DNA of 64,000 nt from Sapria himalayana (GCA_029783825.1 JAREIK010000737.1:213087-277086); one strand, 5' to 3'. Numbered from the stretch's first letter, positions 42,201-55,195 are shown. A program made the numbers and translations. The notes: generated by a model from the letters alone, not told the origin.

Positions 42201-45200
42201 TTTTATTGATTAAAAAAATTATTTAAATTATATTTCTGACACAAATAATTTATTTTGTAATAAATATTTCTATAGAAATAAAAAAATAAATATTTAAAAT
42301 GATAAAAATAGAAATTAAAATAAGATTTATTAATTATTAATTAGTATATTGCTGTTTAATGGATTATGTATTTAGGCATTACGAGGTTTAGAAGTTTACT
42401 GATTTAACTGTATAATAAATTAATGATTCACAAGGAAAGCAAAATATATTACTATATAATAAATTTTTGTTTTTAAATTTTTTATTCTTTTTATAAGTTT
42501 ATCTATATTTTTTGAATAAAAATAATTTATATAAATTATATTTGTCTAACTCATAATTTATATTGTAATTAATATTTAATAAAAATAAACGAATAAATAA
42601 TTAAAATTAATATTTTAAATTATAATTAAAAAAATAATATTGAGATTTATTATGTATAATTTAGGGTATACGAGTTTAAAAGGATTTCTATTTAGGGTTT
42701 TCGAGATTTCAAAGTTATTGACTTAAGTGTTTAGATATTAAGTAGTTTATAAGATTTATTTAAACAATGAAATAACAAAAAATATTATTTTTGATATTTT
42801 CTCACATTTTCAATGGTTATATGCTTTAAAAATATAATAATTTTAAATTTTTTTAAAAATATGAATACAATATTTTGTAATAAGAATCATTATAATTATA
42901 TATAATATAAACTAATATAAACAATTTTATTGATAGATATAATATCAATTATCAAAAAATAAATTAATAAGCTATTATTAATATGATAGATATAAATTAA
43001 AATATAATTGCAAAACCTAAAATTTTCCAAAATAAAACTAAAATTTATTTCCAAATAATAATTTTTGTTTTTTAGTTTTTGCTTATTTTTATAAGCTTAT
43101 ATTTTTTTTGATGAAAAATAAATTATTTAAATTATATTTAATGTTTACGAGTTTAAAGTTTTATGTATTTAAGAGCTTTTATGTTTAGGAGTTTATAGAT
43201 TTAAGTGTTTAGGCATTTAGTGGTCTATAAGTTTTATTTAAACAATGATATAACACAATTTATTTTTATTTTTTTTTCTAATTTTTGAAGGTTATAACCT
43301 TTGAAAATATAAAAATTTCTAAATTTTTTTCAAATGTAAATATAATATTTAGTAATAATAATCTTAATAAATATAAGTCATTTAAATTCAATATAAATAA
43401 TCACATTGCTAGATATTATAATAATGATCAATAAATAAATTAATAAACTATTATTAATAAGATAGATATTATTTAAAATATATTTGTAAAATCTAAATTT
43501 ATTCTAAATCAAAGTATATATTACTAAATAATAATTTTGTTTAATATTTTGCTTATTTTATAAGTTTATATTTTTGTTATATAAAATAAATTATTTAAAT
43601 TATATTTTTCTTCCTCATAAATTTTTTTGTAATTTATAATTCTATAAAAATAATCTAATAAATAATTAAAAGAAATATTTAAATTTATAATGAATACAAA
43701 TAAAATTGAGATTTATATTTTATTATTCAGGATATATAGGTTTAATGGTTTAAGTATTTTGGTGTTTTGGGGTTTAGGAGTCTATAGATTTAAATGTTTA
43801 GGCATTTAGTGGTTTATAAGTTTTATTTAAAAAATAAAATAATAAAAAAATTTTTTTATGATTTTTATCAATTTCGAAGGTTATATCCTTCGAAAATATC
43901 ATAATTTTTAAATTTTTTTGAAATGTAAATATATTATTTTGTTATAATAATCTTAATAATTATAAGACATTTAAATTCAATATATGTAATTTTATTGTTA
44001 GATATTATTAAATTGATCAAATAATAAATTAATAAACTATTCTTAATAAGATTGATAGCAATTAAAATATAATTGCAAAACCTATATAAAATGATTCAAA
44101 ATCAAATTAAAATATATTACTAAATAATAAAAGTTTCTTTTTAAATTTGTACTTCTTTTTATATGCTTATATTTTATTTTGATTAAAAATAAATTATTAA
44201 ATTTATAATTTTATCGCTCATTATTTATATTGTCATTAATATTTCTATAAAAAATTAACTAATAAATAATAAAATGAATATTTAAAATTATAATGAATAC
44301 AAATTAAATGAGATTTAAGATCTATTAAATGTGGTATACCAGTTTAATGGTTTGATTATTTAGGAGTTTTATCGTTTAGGAGTTTATCAATTTATGTTTT
44401 TAGGTATTTAGTGGTTTATAGGTTTTATTTGTATAATAAAAATAAAAAAACAATTTTTAGATTTTTTCTAATTTTAAAAGCTTATAACCTTTAAAAATAA
44501 AATAATTTTTAAAATTTTTTGAAATGTGAATACTATGTATAAATATTATAATCTTACTAATTATATATCATATAAATTCAAATTAAACAATTTTAATGAT
44601 AGATATTATAATAATGATCAAAAATTAAATTAATAAACTATTATTAATCAGATAAATATAAATTAAAATATATTTACATAACACAAAATGATTCAAAATC
44701 AAATCAAAATATATTACTAAATAATAATATTTAATTTTTAAATTATTCCATCTTTTTATAAGCTTATCTTTTTTGATTAAAAATAAATTATTTAAATAAT
44801 ATTTGTCTTACTCGAAATTTATTTTGTAATTAATTTTTCTAAATAATTAAACTATATATAATTAAAATGAATATTTAAAATTATAATAAATAGAAATAAA
44901 AATGAGATTTATTATTTATTAAGTAGTATATAGATGTTAAAATGTTTATGTATTTAGGGGTTTTGGGGTTTATGAGCTTACTAATTTAAGTAAGTAAGCA
45001 TATAATGGTCTATAGGTTTTTTTTTTTAAAAAATAACTAAAAATTTATTTCTATTATTTTTTCTCTTTTTTTAAGATTATAACCTTTGAAAATATAGTAA
45101 TTTTTAAATTTTTTTCAAAAGTGAATACAATATTTATTTATAATAATCATAATAATTATATATCATATAAATTCAATATAAACAATTTTATTTATAGATA

Positions 45201-46612
45201 TTCTAATAATTATCAAAAAATAAATTAAAAATCTATTAAGAATAAGATTGATATTACTTAAAATATAATATCAAAACCTAAAATGATTCAAAATCAAACC
45301 AAATATATTACTAAATAATAATTATTTATTTTTAAATTTTTATACTTTTTATTAGCTTATCAATTTTTTGATGAAAAATAATTTTTATAAATTATATTTT
45401 TAACTCATAATTTATTTTATAATTAATACATATATAAAAATAAAAAACTAAACAATCAAAATGAATTTTTTAAATTATAATGAAAACAGATAAAAATGAA
45501 ATTTATTAATTATTATTTAGGGTATACCCGTTTAATCGATTATCTATATCGGGGTATCGGGATTTTGTAGTTTAGTGATTTAAGTGTTTAGGCATTTAGT
45601 AATTTATAGGTAATATTAAAACAATGAAATAATAAAAAAAATATATTTTTTGTTTTTTAATATGTTCAAAGGTTATCATCTTTGAAAATATAATAATTTT
45701 AAAATTTTTTTTAAAAGTGAATACGATCTTTAGTTATAATAATTATTAAATTTGTATATCATATAAATTAAATATAAATATTTTTATTGATAAATATTCT
45801 AATAATTATCAAAAGATAAATTAATTATCAATTATTAATAAGTTAGATATCAATTAAAATATAATTACAATACCTAAATTGATTAATAAACAAATTAAAA
45901 TGTATTACTATCTAATAATTTTTTGTTTTTAATTTTTTTTTTCTTTTAATAAGTTTATGTATATTTTTTTGTGGAAAAATAATTTATATAAATTATATTT
46001 TTCTAACTTATAATTTATTTTGTAATTAATATTTATATAAAAATAAATAAATAAATACTAAAAATGAATATTTAAAATTATAATGAAAAAGATAAAAATG
46101 TGATTTATTATTTATTATTTAGGATATACATGTTTAAAAAATTTATCTATTTAGGCTTTTCGAGATTTAGAAGTTATTGATTTAAGTACTAAGAAATTTA
46201 ATGGTTTATTGCTTTTATTTAAACAATGAATTAAGAAAAAATTTATTTTTGATATTTTTTCAAATTTTCAAATGTCATAATATTTCAAAATATAATAATT
46301 TTAAAATTTTTTAAAAATGTCAATACAATATTTATTAATAATAATAATTATCACTATATATAATATAAACTAAATATAAATAATTTTATTGATAATATTA
46401 TATCAATTATAAAAAATAAATTAATAAGCTATTATTAATATGATAGATATAAATTAAAATATAATTTAAAAACCTAAAATGATTTAAAATCAATGTAAAA
46501 TTTATAACTAAATAATAATTTTTTTAGTTTTTGCACCATTTTATAAGCTTATATATTTTTTTGTTGAAAAATATATTATTTAAATTATATATGTCACTCA
46601 TAATTTATTTTT

Positions 46613-46922
46613 CTAGTTCCAGACCACCTCAAGCCATTCCAGCCATGTTTAGTTAGGTCCAGCCCTTGTCCGTCGCACTTCTGGTTGCCTCCACCGTGTC
46701 CCTAGATTCCACCAGCCTTTTGGTTTATTTTTTTGACGAGAATTGAGTGATTAATTATTTTATTATGTGTCTCAGTCTATTTTGTCGAGTATTGGTTGTG
46801 ATGCTGTGGTTGGGTCGAATGAGTGGGTTGGATGTGTTATAGTCAGTTTTGTAGAGCTTGCTTGTTTGAAATTTTTATATGTATTTATGCTTAACATATC
46901 ATATTATTTAATGGAAATGCAG
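46613..46922. other. hAT copy 2, 5' non-coding remnant
   Basis: Matches 17075-17380 of copy 1 in complement (for example CCACCAGCCTTTTGGTTT and GACGAGAATTGAGTGATTAA). A 99-codon frame starting at 46767 runs through it into the wrong frame of the transposase and is not considered a protein. Confidence 0.75.
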
Positions 46923-47538
46923 ATGGCACAATCCAGTGGTAAACAAAAAAAATATAATAAATTGAAGATGATCACATCCCAAATGATCAAAGTACTAGTA
47001 AATCCAATCATCATCCTTTCACGAACCCTCCTATTGTTATGGCAAGTTCTTCAATTCCAATTGTAAAAGAAATTCAAGGTATATCTGAACCTCAAGCTCA
47101 TAAAAAGTATAAGTCTGCTGTTTGGAAAACTTATGAGATATTAGTTAATTCAGAGGGAAATGAACTAGTAGGGCAGCTGGTATATGGTGTAGGAATAAAT
47201 ACTTGGCAAAAAGTGATCAAGGTACTTCGGGTTTATGGAAATACCTAAGAGACTTGTATGAAATTTCCACCCAAAAAAGAATTAATAGAAGCTCACAAAG
47301 GTAAAGACAAGTTACAATCTTTGTTGAGTTTCACTAAAGGTACTAGTTTAGAGGATAACAAATTAACTTGTTGGCAATTTGATCAACAACAAGTTAGGGA
47401 GGCTTTGGTGAAATTGATCATAAAAGATGAATTGCCTTTTTGTTTTATTTAGAGGGATGAGTTTAAGGAGTTTTGTGAAGTTAGTATCCCTCAATTTAAA
47501 ATTCCATCTAGGCACTCTACACTGAGTGATTCTTTTCT

Positions 47539-48177
47539 TTGTTTTTGAAGGAAAAGAAGAAATTATTTGATAGCATATCATCTCATTGTTGTAGAGTTTC
47601 ATTGACTACCGACACTTGGACTAGCATTCAAAATTTCTCTTATATATGTTTGACTATTCATTTCATTGATTCTCAATGGAATATGCATAAAAGGCTTTTG
47701 AACTTTTGTGTAATTAAAAGTCATTCTGGAGTTAATATTAGAAATGTTATTGACATTTGCATGAATGAATGGGGTTTGAGAAAGCTAATGTTCATTACTG
47801 TTGACAATGCATCAAATAATGATGCTTCAGTTGAACAATTGAAAAAAAGGCTTGCGAAGAAAATTATTGTACCTTTGAGAGGCAAGCATTTTAATATGAG
47901 ATGTTGTGCTCATATCCTAAACTTAATTGTCAAAGATGACATTGCAGTAGTTGAGGGTGCTATTCAAAAAATTAGAGGTGTGGTGAAATATGTGAGGAGC
48001 AGTCCTAAAAGATTAGATATGTTTAAGTTATGTGTTGAAGAATCAAACTTGACATATGGATCTTCATTGGAATTAGATTGTCCTTCAAGATGGAATTCAA
48101 CTTATTTGATGCAACAAACTAATTTAAAATATCAAAAGAATTTGATAAGTTGGAGGACAAAGACAAAAGGTTTTTGA
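47539..48177 (+). CDS. Catalytic-core fragment of hAT transposase (copy 2)
   Basis: The longest open stretch in the window (212 codons), part of the pseudogene and not a free-standing gene. It covers the first two acidic residues of the RNase-H fold (TTDTW at about residue 23; TVDNAS at about residue 87) and the conserved Cys/His patch MRCCAHILNLIV at about residues 119-131. Its open start is an artefact of the frameshift at its upstream end. The end diverges from copy 1 through a frameshift (KNLISWRTK replaces KEFDKLEDK). Copy 1 carries three in-frame stops across the same region. Confidence 0.8.
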   Translation: MFLKEKKKLFDSISSHCCRVSLTTDTWTSIQNFSYICLTIHFIDSQWNMHKRLLNFCVIKSHSGVNIRNVIDICMNEWGLRKLMFITVDNASNNDASVEQLKKRLAKKIIVPLRGKHFNMRCCAHILNLIVKDDIAVVEGAIQKIRGVVKYVRSSPKRLDMFKLCVEESNLTYGSSLELDCPSRWNSTYLMQQTNLKYQKNLISWRTKTKGF

Positions 48178-48526
48178 AAAAGTTTGGTTCAAACGTTCCA
48201 ACTGAGAGAGACTGAACAAGTGCCAAAATTTGGCTCATTTATTGAAAACATTTTATGAGGTAACTTGTAAATTTTTTGGCTCATAATATTCTACCTCTAG
48301 TGTTTATTTTCATGAAATTATTTGAATTTTGTAAAAAATTGAGCTTTGTGAAAATAGTAGAGATACAATGGTGTCTGAAATGGGTATGAAAATGAGGCAT
48401 AAATTCAACAAATATTGGTGTTTTCTTCAGTCAACAAATATTATGCTTTTTGTAGCAGTAGTGTTGGATCCTAGATATAAGCGCAAATATCTCAAGGTTA
48501 AGTACTCTTAGCATTATGGAGAGGAA

Positions 48527-49047
48527 TTGGTTAAAAATTTGGTGAAAAAGGTTATAAATGCTTTAAATGAGATGATGGATGATTATAAAGATTTAAATGA
48601 AGATGAATCAAAAGAAGATTTCTTTTCTACTGTGTTGAAAAAAAATGATGATTTCTTTGATAGTAGTGATACTTATGTTGATGATTTTTTTGTTGAATTG
48701 GAGAAAGAACAAGAAGTTGCAGCTTTGGAAGAGTTCGATAGGTACTTGGAAGACAAACTTGAAAAAAATAGAATTGATTTGATCTTCTAAACTGGTGGAA
48801 TGTAAATGAGGTTAAGTATCATTCTTTGGAAAATGTAGCAAGGAATGTATTGGATATTCAAGCATCTACTGTTACCTACGAATCTACATTAAGCAATTGG
48901 TGGAGAACTTTAGATAAATTTAGGAGTTCTTTAACACCTATTACAACTAAAGTTCTCATATGTCTACAAGATTGGTTGAAAAGCTCAAACAAACCTATTG
49001 AAATTGAAGAATTAGTTCAAGACATTGATGAGAATGAATCAGGTTAG
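48527..49047 (+). CDS. Linker and hATC fragments of copy 2 transposase
   Basis: Two adjacent open stretches in different frames (48527-48790 and 48826-49047). The first is acidic (KEDFFSTVLKKNDDFFD) and matches the insertion region before hATC. The second begins at the hATC core (ENVARNVLDIQAS) and ends QDIDENESG just before a GTTAGT splice-donor-like site. The frame break between them is a single missing T compared with copy 1 near 15225. Confidence 0.75.
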
Positions 49048-49330
49048 TATGCAAATCTTATAAATTTTAATTTCACTTTTACTTATTTTATTCATTCAAT
49101 TTAATAAAAATATGGTTCAATTACAATTCTCAGAGGGGTCATAAGATCCAAATACACTTCCAACTATAGTTGGCCAACGAAATTTGGAATGGGTGTATAA
49201 AATTTTATAAGGTAATATTTTGTTTTTTTATTACTCTTTCATCTTAGAAATTTATGTCTACATGATTAACACGTTTTCATCTTTGGTTGTCCTTCTACAG
49301 TGGAGGAAGAAAAGGGAGGAGTTGTAGAAT

Positions 49331-50013
49331 AGATAATTAATTGGGTTTGGATTTTCGTTGCTGTTCTGGAACGGACCATTGAAATGATTTTTATCATGGT
49401 TGTTATTAGTTGAATTTTTTTTGTTATATTAAGCTGCCTAATTTTAGAAATTACTTAAGTAGTAATTGCTGCTACCAATGTTTGTGGTAATCTTTAGCTA
49501 TTCCTTAATATTTTAAGTAATTTTTTAAAAAATGTAGTATTGCTATTATGGTTAACTTTCACTCGGCTGAACAAAGCCTACTTGTGAAAAAACAAAGAAC
49601 CAAATTAAGCACACAACTCGGTCCCATTCTATTTAACATTTCTATCCTTTTTTGCACATCAAATCTTTTGATTAGGTAATGGAACTCGTTTGTGGTATTC
49701 AGCCTATTTCACAAAACAAAAATGGCCCAATTTGAGTTTGAAAGATACATAACTAAGGAATGATAAATGGTACAACAAACGGTTTTGACATGAACTAACT
49801 TGGCTGGTTTGAAGAAAATAAATTAAAAAAAAAATGTCCGAACTCCGTTCCATCCTAGAACCATTTTCTCCTACCTAAAATCCCCGATCTCCATCCCATA
49901 CCGATATTTTCAACCTATGGGACGGGTTCGGATCTTCAAAAAAAAATCTCCGAACTTTGGGAAGGGACTAGAGATTTGTAATCCCCACCCCGTCCGTCCC
50001 ATGAGCACCCCTA
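49331..50013. other. hAT copy 2, 3' non-coding end and TIR
   Basis: Corresponds to 13981-14680 of copy 1. It is G+C-richer than the satellite and ends in the terminal inverted repeat. Subterminal GGGACGGGTTCGG-type text lies near 49919. There is no protein-coding feature. Confidence 0.75.
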
Positions 50014-50021
50014 GCATTTAG
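50014..50021. repeat. Target octamer at right end of hAT copy 2
   Basis: GCATTTAG, the complement of CTAAATGC, the site used by copy 1. Its partner on the left has been deleted. Confidence 0.75.
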
Positions 50022-53000
50022 TGGTTTATAGGTTTAATATAAAAAATAAAATAACAAAAAATTTATTTTTATTGTTGTTTGATATTTTCAAAGGTTATAA
50101 CATTTGAAAATATAATAATTTTTAATTTTTTTTCAAATGTGAATATAATATTTAGTTATACTAATCATTATATTTGTATATTATATAAATTCAATATAAA
50201 CAATTTTATTGATAAATATTCTAATAATAATCAAAAAATAAATTAATAATAAGATAGATATTAATTAAAATATAATTATAAAACTTAAAATGATTTAGAA
50301 GCAAAGAAAAATATATTACTATATAATAATTTTTGGTTTTTGATTTTTTTTTTCTTTTAATAAGTTTATCTATATTTTTTTGATTAAAAAATAATTTATC
50401 TAAATTATATTTTTTTAACTCATAATTTATTTTGTAATTAATATTTATATATAAATAAACAAATAAATAATTAAAATGAATATTTAAAATTATAATAAAA
50501 AAAATATGATTTATTATTTATTATTTATATTTTAGGGATACTGGTTTAATTTAAATTAGATCCGTCTCACTAATAATTTATTTTTTAATTAATATTTCTA
50601 TAAAAATAAACTGATAAATAAATAAAATATAAATTTAAAATTATACTGAATAAAAATTAAAATGAGATTTAAGATTTATTATTAAAGTATACCAGTTTAA
50701 TAGTTTAAGTATTTAGAGGTTTTGTAGTTAGAAGTTTAGTGATTTATGTTTTTAAGCTTTTAGTGGTTTTTAGGTTTTATATAAAAAAAATAACAAAAAA
50801 ATTTTCTATAATTTGTTATCATTTTCATAGGTTATAACCATTGAAAATACAATAATATTTATAATTTTTTAAAATGTGAATATAATATTTAGTTATAATA
50901 ATATTAATAATTATATATCAAATAAATTCAATATAAAAAAATTTATTGATAGACAATATAATAATGATCAAAAATTAAATTAATAAACTAATAATAAAAA
51001 GATAGATTTTAATTAAATAATATTTACAAAACTCAAATTGATTCAAAATTTAAAGTAAAATATATTACTGGATAATAATTTTTAATTTTTAAATTTTTAC
51101 TTCTTTTAGAACCGTATATTTTTTTTTAAAATAAATTAATTAAATTATATTTGTTGCACTCATACTTTATTTTGTGATAAATATTTCAATAAAAATAAAC
51201 TAATAAATAATTAAAATGAATATTTAAAATTATAATAAATAGAAATAAAAATTAGATTTATTAATTATTAAGTAGTATATAGCAATTTAATGGTTTATGT
51301 ATTTTGGCATTATGAGGTTTAGTAGTTTACTGATTTAACTGTGTATGCATTTAGTGGTTTATAGGTTTTAATTAAGAAAAAAAATAAAAAAAAATTATTA
51401 TTATTATTTTTTTTATATTTTCAAAGATTATAACCTTTGAAAATAAAATAATTTTTAAATTTTTTTCAAAAGTGAATAAATATTTATTTATAATAATCAT
51501 AATAATTATATATCATATAAATTCAATATAAACAATTTTATTGATAGATATTCTAATAATAATCAAAAAATAAATTAAAAATCTATTATAAATAAGATTG
51601 ATATTACTTAAAATATAATATCATAACCTAAAATGATTCAAAAGCAAAGCAAAATATATTACTTAATAAAAATTATTTTTTTTAAATTTTTATTCTTTTT
51701 ATAAGCTTATCTATTTTTTGATGAAAATTAATTTTTATAAATTATATTTTTAACTCATAATTTATTTTATAATAAACAATCAAAATGAATTTTTTAAATT
51801 AAAATGAAAACAAATAAAAATGAGATTTATTAATTATTATTTATGGGATACCCGTTTAAATGATTATCTATATAGGGGTATCGAGTTTTTATAGTTTAGT
51901 GATTTGAGTATTTAGGCATTTAGTGATTTATAGGTTTTATATAAACAATGAAATAACAAAAAAAATATTTTTTTTGTTTTTTCACATGTTCAAAGGTTAT
52001 AATCTTTGAAAATATAATAATTTTAAAATTTTTTAATAAAGTAAATACAATATTTAGTTATAATAATTATTAAATTTATATATCATATAAATTAAATATA
52101 AATATTTTTAATTATAAATATTCTAATAATGATTAAAAAATAAATTAATAATCTATTATTAAGAAGTTAGATATCAATTAAAATATAATTACAAAACCTA
52201 AAATGATTCAGAAACAAAGTAAAATATATTATCATATAATAATTTTTTGTTTTTAATTTTTTTCTTCTTTTAATAATTTATCTATATTTTTTTGTTGAAA
52301 AATAATTTATATAAATTCTATTTTTGTAACTTATAACATATTTTGCATTTAATATTTATATAAAATTAAACAAATAAATAATTAAAATGAATATTTAAAA
52401 TTAAAATGAAAAAAATAAAAATGAGATTTATTATTTATTATTTAGGTTATACCTGTTTAAAAAATTTATCTATTTAGGGTTTTCAAAATTTAGAAGTTAT
52501 TGATTTAAGTATTTAGAAATTTAGGTTTATAGCTTTTTTTTAAACAATGAAAAACAAAAAATTTATTTTTGATATTTTTTCAAATTTTCTAATGTCATAA
52601 CATTTGAAAATATAATAATTTTTTTTTAAAATGTGAATATAATATTTAGTAATAATAATTATTATAACTATATATAATATAAACTAAATATAAACAATTT
52701 TATTGATAATATTATATCAATTATCAAATAATAAATTAATAAACTATTATTAATATGATAGATATAAATTAAAATATAATTTAAAAACTTAAAATGATTC
52801 AAAATCAAAGTAAAATATAACTAAATAATAATTTTTTAGGGGCTTCGGGGTTTAAGAGTTTAGATATTTATGTATATAGGGATTTAATGGTTTATAAGTT
52901 TTATTTAAACAATGATATAACAAAAATTTTTGTTTTGTTATTTTTTCTCATTTTTTAAGGTTATAACCTTTAAAATATAATAATTTTTAATTTTTTTTTA

Positions 53001-55195
53001 TTTGTGAATATTATATTTAGTTATGATATTCTTAATAAGTATATATCATGTTAATTCAATATAAACAATTATATTGATAGATATTATATAAATGATCAAA
53101 AAATAAATTAATAAACTAATATTAATAAGATAAATTGTTTTTTAAAATATATTTGCAAAACGTAAATTTATTCAAAATCAAACTAAAATATAATACTAAA
53201 TAATAATTTTTTGATGTTTTGCTTCTTTTTATAAGTTTATATTTTTTACTATTAAAAGTAAATTATTTAAATTATATTTGTCTTCAACAAAATTTATTTT
53301 TAATTTATAATTCTATAAAAATAAATTAATAAATAATTAAAATGAATATTTAAAATTATAATGAATACAAATAAAATTGAGATTTATTATTATTTATTCA
53401 GGATATACTAGTTTGATGGTTTATGTATTTAGGTGTTTTGTAGGTTATAACCTTTGAAAATATAATAATTTTTAATTTTTTTTAAATGTTAAAATAATAT
53501 TTAGTTATAATGTTCTTAATAATTATATATAATGTAAACTCAATATAAATAATTTTATTAATAGATATTATAATAATGATCAATAAAAAATTAATAAACT
53601 ATTATTAATAAGAATGATATAAATAAAATATAATTGCAAAAACTAAAATTATTCAAAATCAAAATAAAATATATTAAAAAATAATAAATTTTTGTTTTTA
53701 AAAATTTGCCTCTTTATATAAGCACATATATTTTTTTTGATAAACAATAAACTATTTAAAATAGATTTGTTTCAATAATAATTTATTTTGTAATTAATAT
53801 TTCTATAAAAATAAACTGATAAATAATTAAAATAAAAATTTAAAATTACACTTAATAAAAATTAAAATGAGATTTATGATTTATTATTAATGTATACCAA
53901 TTTAATAGTTTAGGTATTTAGAAATTTTATCGTTTAGGAGATTAGTGATTTATGTTTTTAGGCATTTAGTGGTTTATGGGTTTTATTTAAACAATAAAAT
54001 AACAAAAAAAACATTGTAATTTTTTGTCATTTTCATAGGATATAACCTTTGAAAATATAATAAAATTTAAAATTTTTCGAAATGTGAATATAATATTTAG
54101 TTAGAATAATTTTAATAATTATATATCATATAAATTCATTATAAACAATTTTATTGATAAATATTATAATATTGATCAAAAATTAAATTAATAAACTATT
54201 AATAATAAGATAGGTATTATTTAAAATATATTTACAAAACCCAAATTGATTCAAAATTAAAGTAAAAAATATTATTAGATAATAATTTTTAATTTTTAAA
54301 ATTTTACTTCTTTTATAAGAGTATATAGTTTTTTTGATTATAAAAAAATTATTTAAATTATATTTGTCGCACTTATAATTTATTTTGTAATAAAAATATT
54401 ATAAAATAAACTTATAAATAATTAAAATGAATATTTAAAATAATAATAAATTGAAATTAAAATTAGATTTATTAATTATTAAGTAGTATATAGCAGTTTA
54501 ATGGTTAATGTATTTAGGCATTACAGGCCTTAGAAGTTTACTATTTTATGGTGTATGCATTTAGTGGTTTATTAGTTTTATTTTAAAATTAAAATAACAA
54601 AATATTTATTTTTAGTATTTTTTGATATTTTCAAAGGTTATAACATTAGAAAATATAATAATATTTAAATTTTTTTCAAATGTGAATTCAAATTTAGTTA
54701 TAATAATCATTATATTTATATATCATATAAATTCAATATAAACAATATTATTGATAAATATTCTAAAAATGATAAGAAAATAAATTAATAATCTATTATT
54801 AATAAGATAGATATCAATTATAATATAATTACAAAACCTAAAATGATTCTGAAGCAAACCAATATATATTACTATATAATAATTTTTTGTTTTGAATTTT
54901 TTTTTAAAAAGTTTATTTATATTTTTTTGATGAAAAATAATTATATAAATTATATTTGTGTAACTCATAATTTATTTTGTAATTAATATTTATATAAAAA
55001 TAAAAAAAAAATAAATAATTAAATTTGAATATTTAAAATTAAAATGAGAAAAAATGAGATTTATACATTATTATTTAGGATATAACAATATAATTTAAAT
55101 TATATCTGTCTCACTAATAATTTATTTTGTAATTAATATTTCTATAAAAATAAACTGATAAATAATTAAAATTATACTGAATAATTAAAATAATT
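50014..55195 (-). repeat. AT-rich satellite array, R orientation
   Basis: Begins inside a B monomer at the hAT target octamer. Blocks: 50535/50690 (A'), 51280 (B), 51840 (J), 52440 (C), 52840 (D), 53400 (E, with a deletion joining GTGTTTTG directly to TAGGTTATAACC), 53890 (A), 54480 (B) and 55080 (A'). It ends at about 55195, where AATAATTTATTTTGTT passes into unique sequence. There is no gene. Confidence 0.92.

Larger units (their letters stand above)
33041..46612 (-). repeat. AT-rich satellite array, R orientation, second part
   Basis: Blocks: 33055 (J), 33660/33815 (A'), 34390 (B), 34990/35150 (A'), 35730 (B), 36310 (J), 36900 (C), 37440 (D), 38040 (E), 38630 (A), 39230 (G), 39820 (H), 40420 (I), 41010 (J), 41600/41760 (A'), 42340 (B, truncated), 42660 (C), 43140 (D), 43730 (hybrid E/G), 44330 (H), 44920 (I), 45520 (J) and 46120 (C). 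J-to-J distances of about 4.7 and 4.5 kb suggest an irregular multi-monomer unit. The last monomer is cut at about 46612 by the broken left end of hAT copy 2. There is no gene. Confidence 0.93.
46923..49047 (+). pseudogene. hAT transposase pseudogene (copy 2)
   Basis: Probable original start ATG at 46923. Order of remains: a damaged BED finger at 47090-47250, where a one-base loss near 47165 against copy 1 shifts the frame and the first Cys of CxxC is Gly in the corrected frame; KLTCWQFDQQ near 47365; a TAG stop at 47450-47452 where copy 1 has a Glu codon; and a break near 47520. Then comes a long open core, 47539-48177, with TTDTWTS, FITVDNASNND, HFNMRCCAHILNLIV and LDCPSRWNSTYLM, so both Asp residues of the triad are present. 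AVVLDPRYK lies near 48460. A lost T near 48780 breaks the frame before the hATC domain, 48826-49047, where the usual FSTGG is LSNWW. GT..AG intron-like stretches follow, 49045-49132 and 49212-49301, leading to a short last exon ending at about 49330. Confidence 0.92.
46613..50013 (+). mobile_element. hAT-superfamily DNA transposon, copy 2 (left end deleted, defective)
   Basis: Same family as copy 1 in inverse orientation; long stretches agree closely by eye. The right end is intact: CCCATGAGCACCCCTA stops at 50013 and is the exact complement of the first 16 bases of copy 1. It is followed by GCATTTAG (50014-50021), the satellite word that copy 1 duplicated. The left end is missing. The first recognisable element text, GTTCC at about 46616, corresponds to about 17380 of copy 1, so about 283 bp including the terminal repeat is absent. 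No matching target duplication exists on the left, and the satellite phase jumps across the element, so flanking satellite was lost as well. Confidence 0.92.

Noticed and set aside
13981..50013. Possibility that the hAT sequences are a domesticated host gene
   Set aside because: Both copies have terminal-repeat remnants, several stops and frameshifts, and sit in satellite heterochromatin. That pattern is of decaying transposons.
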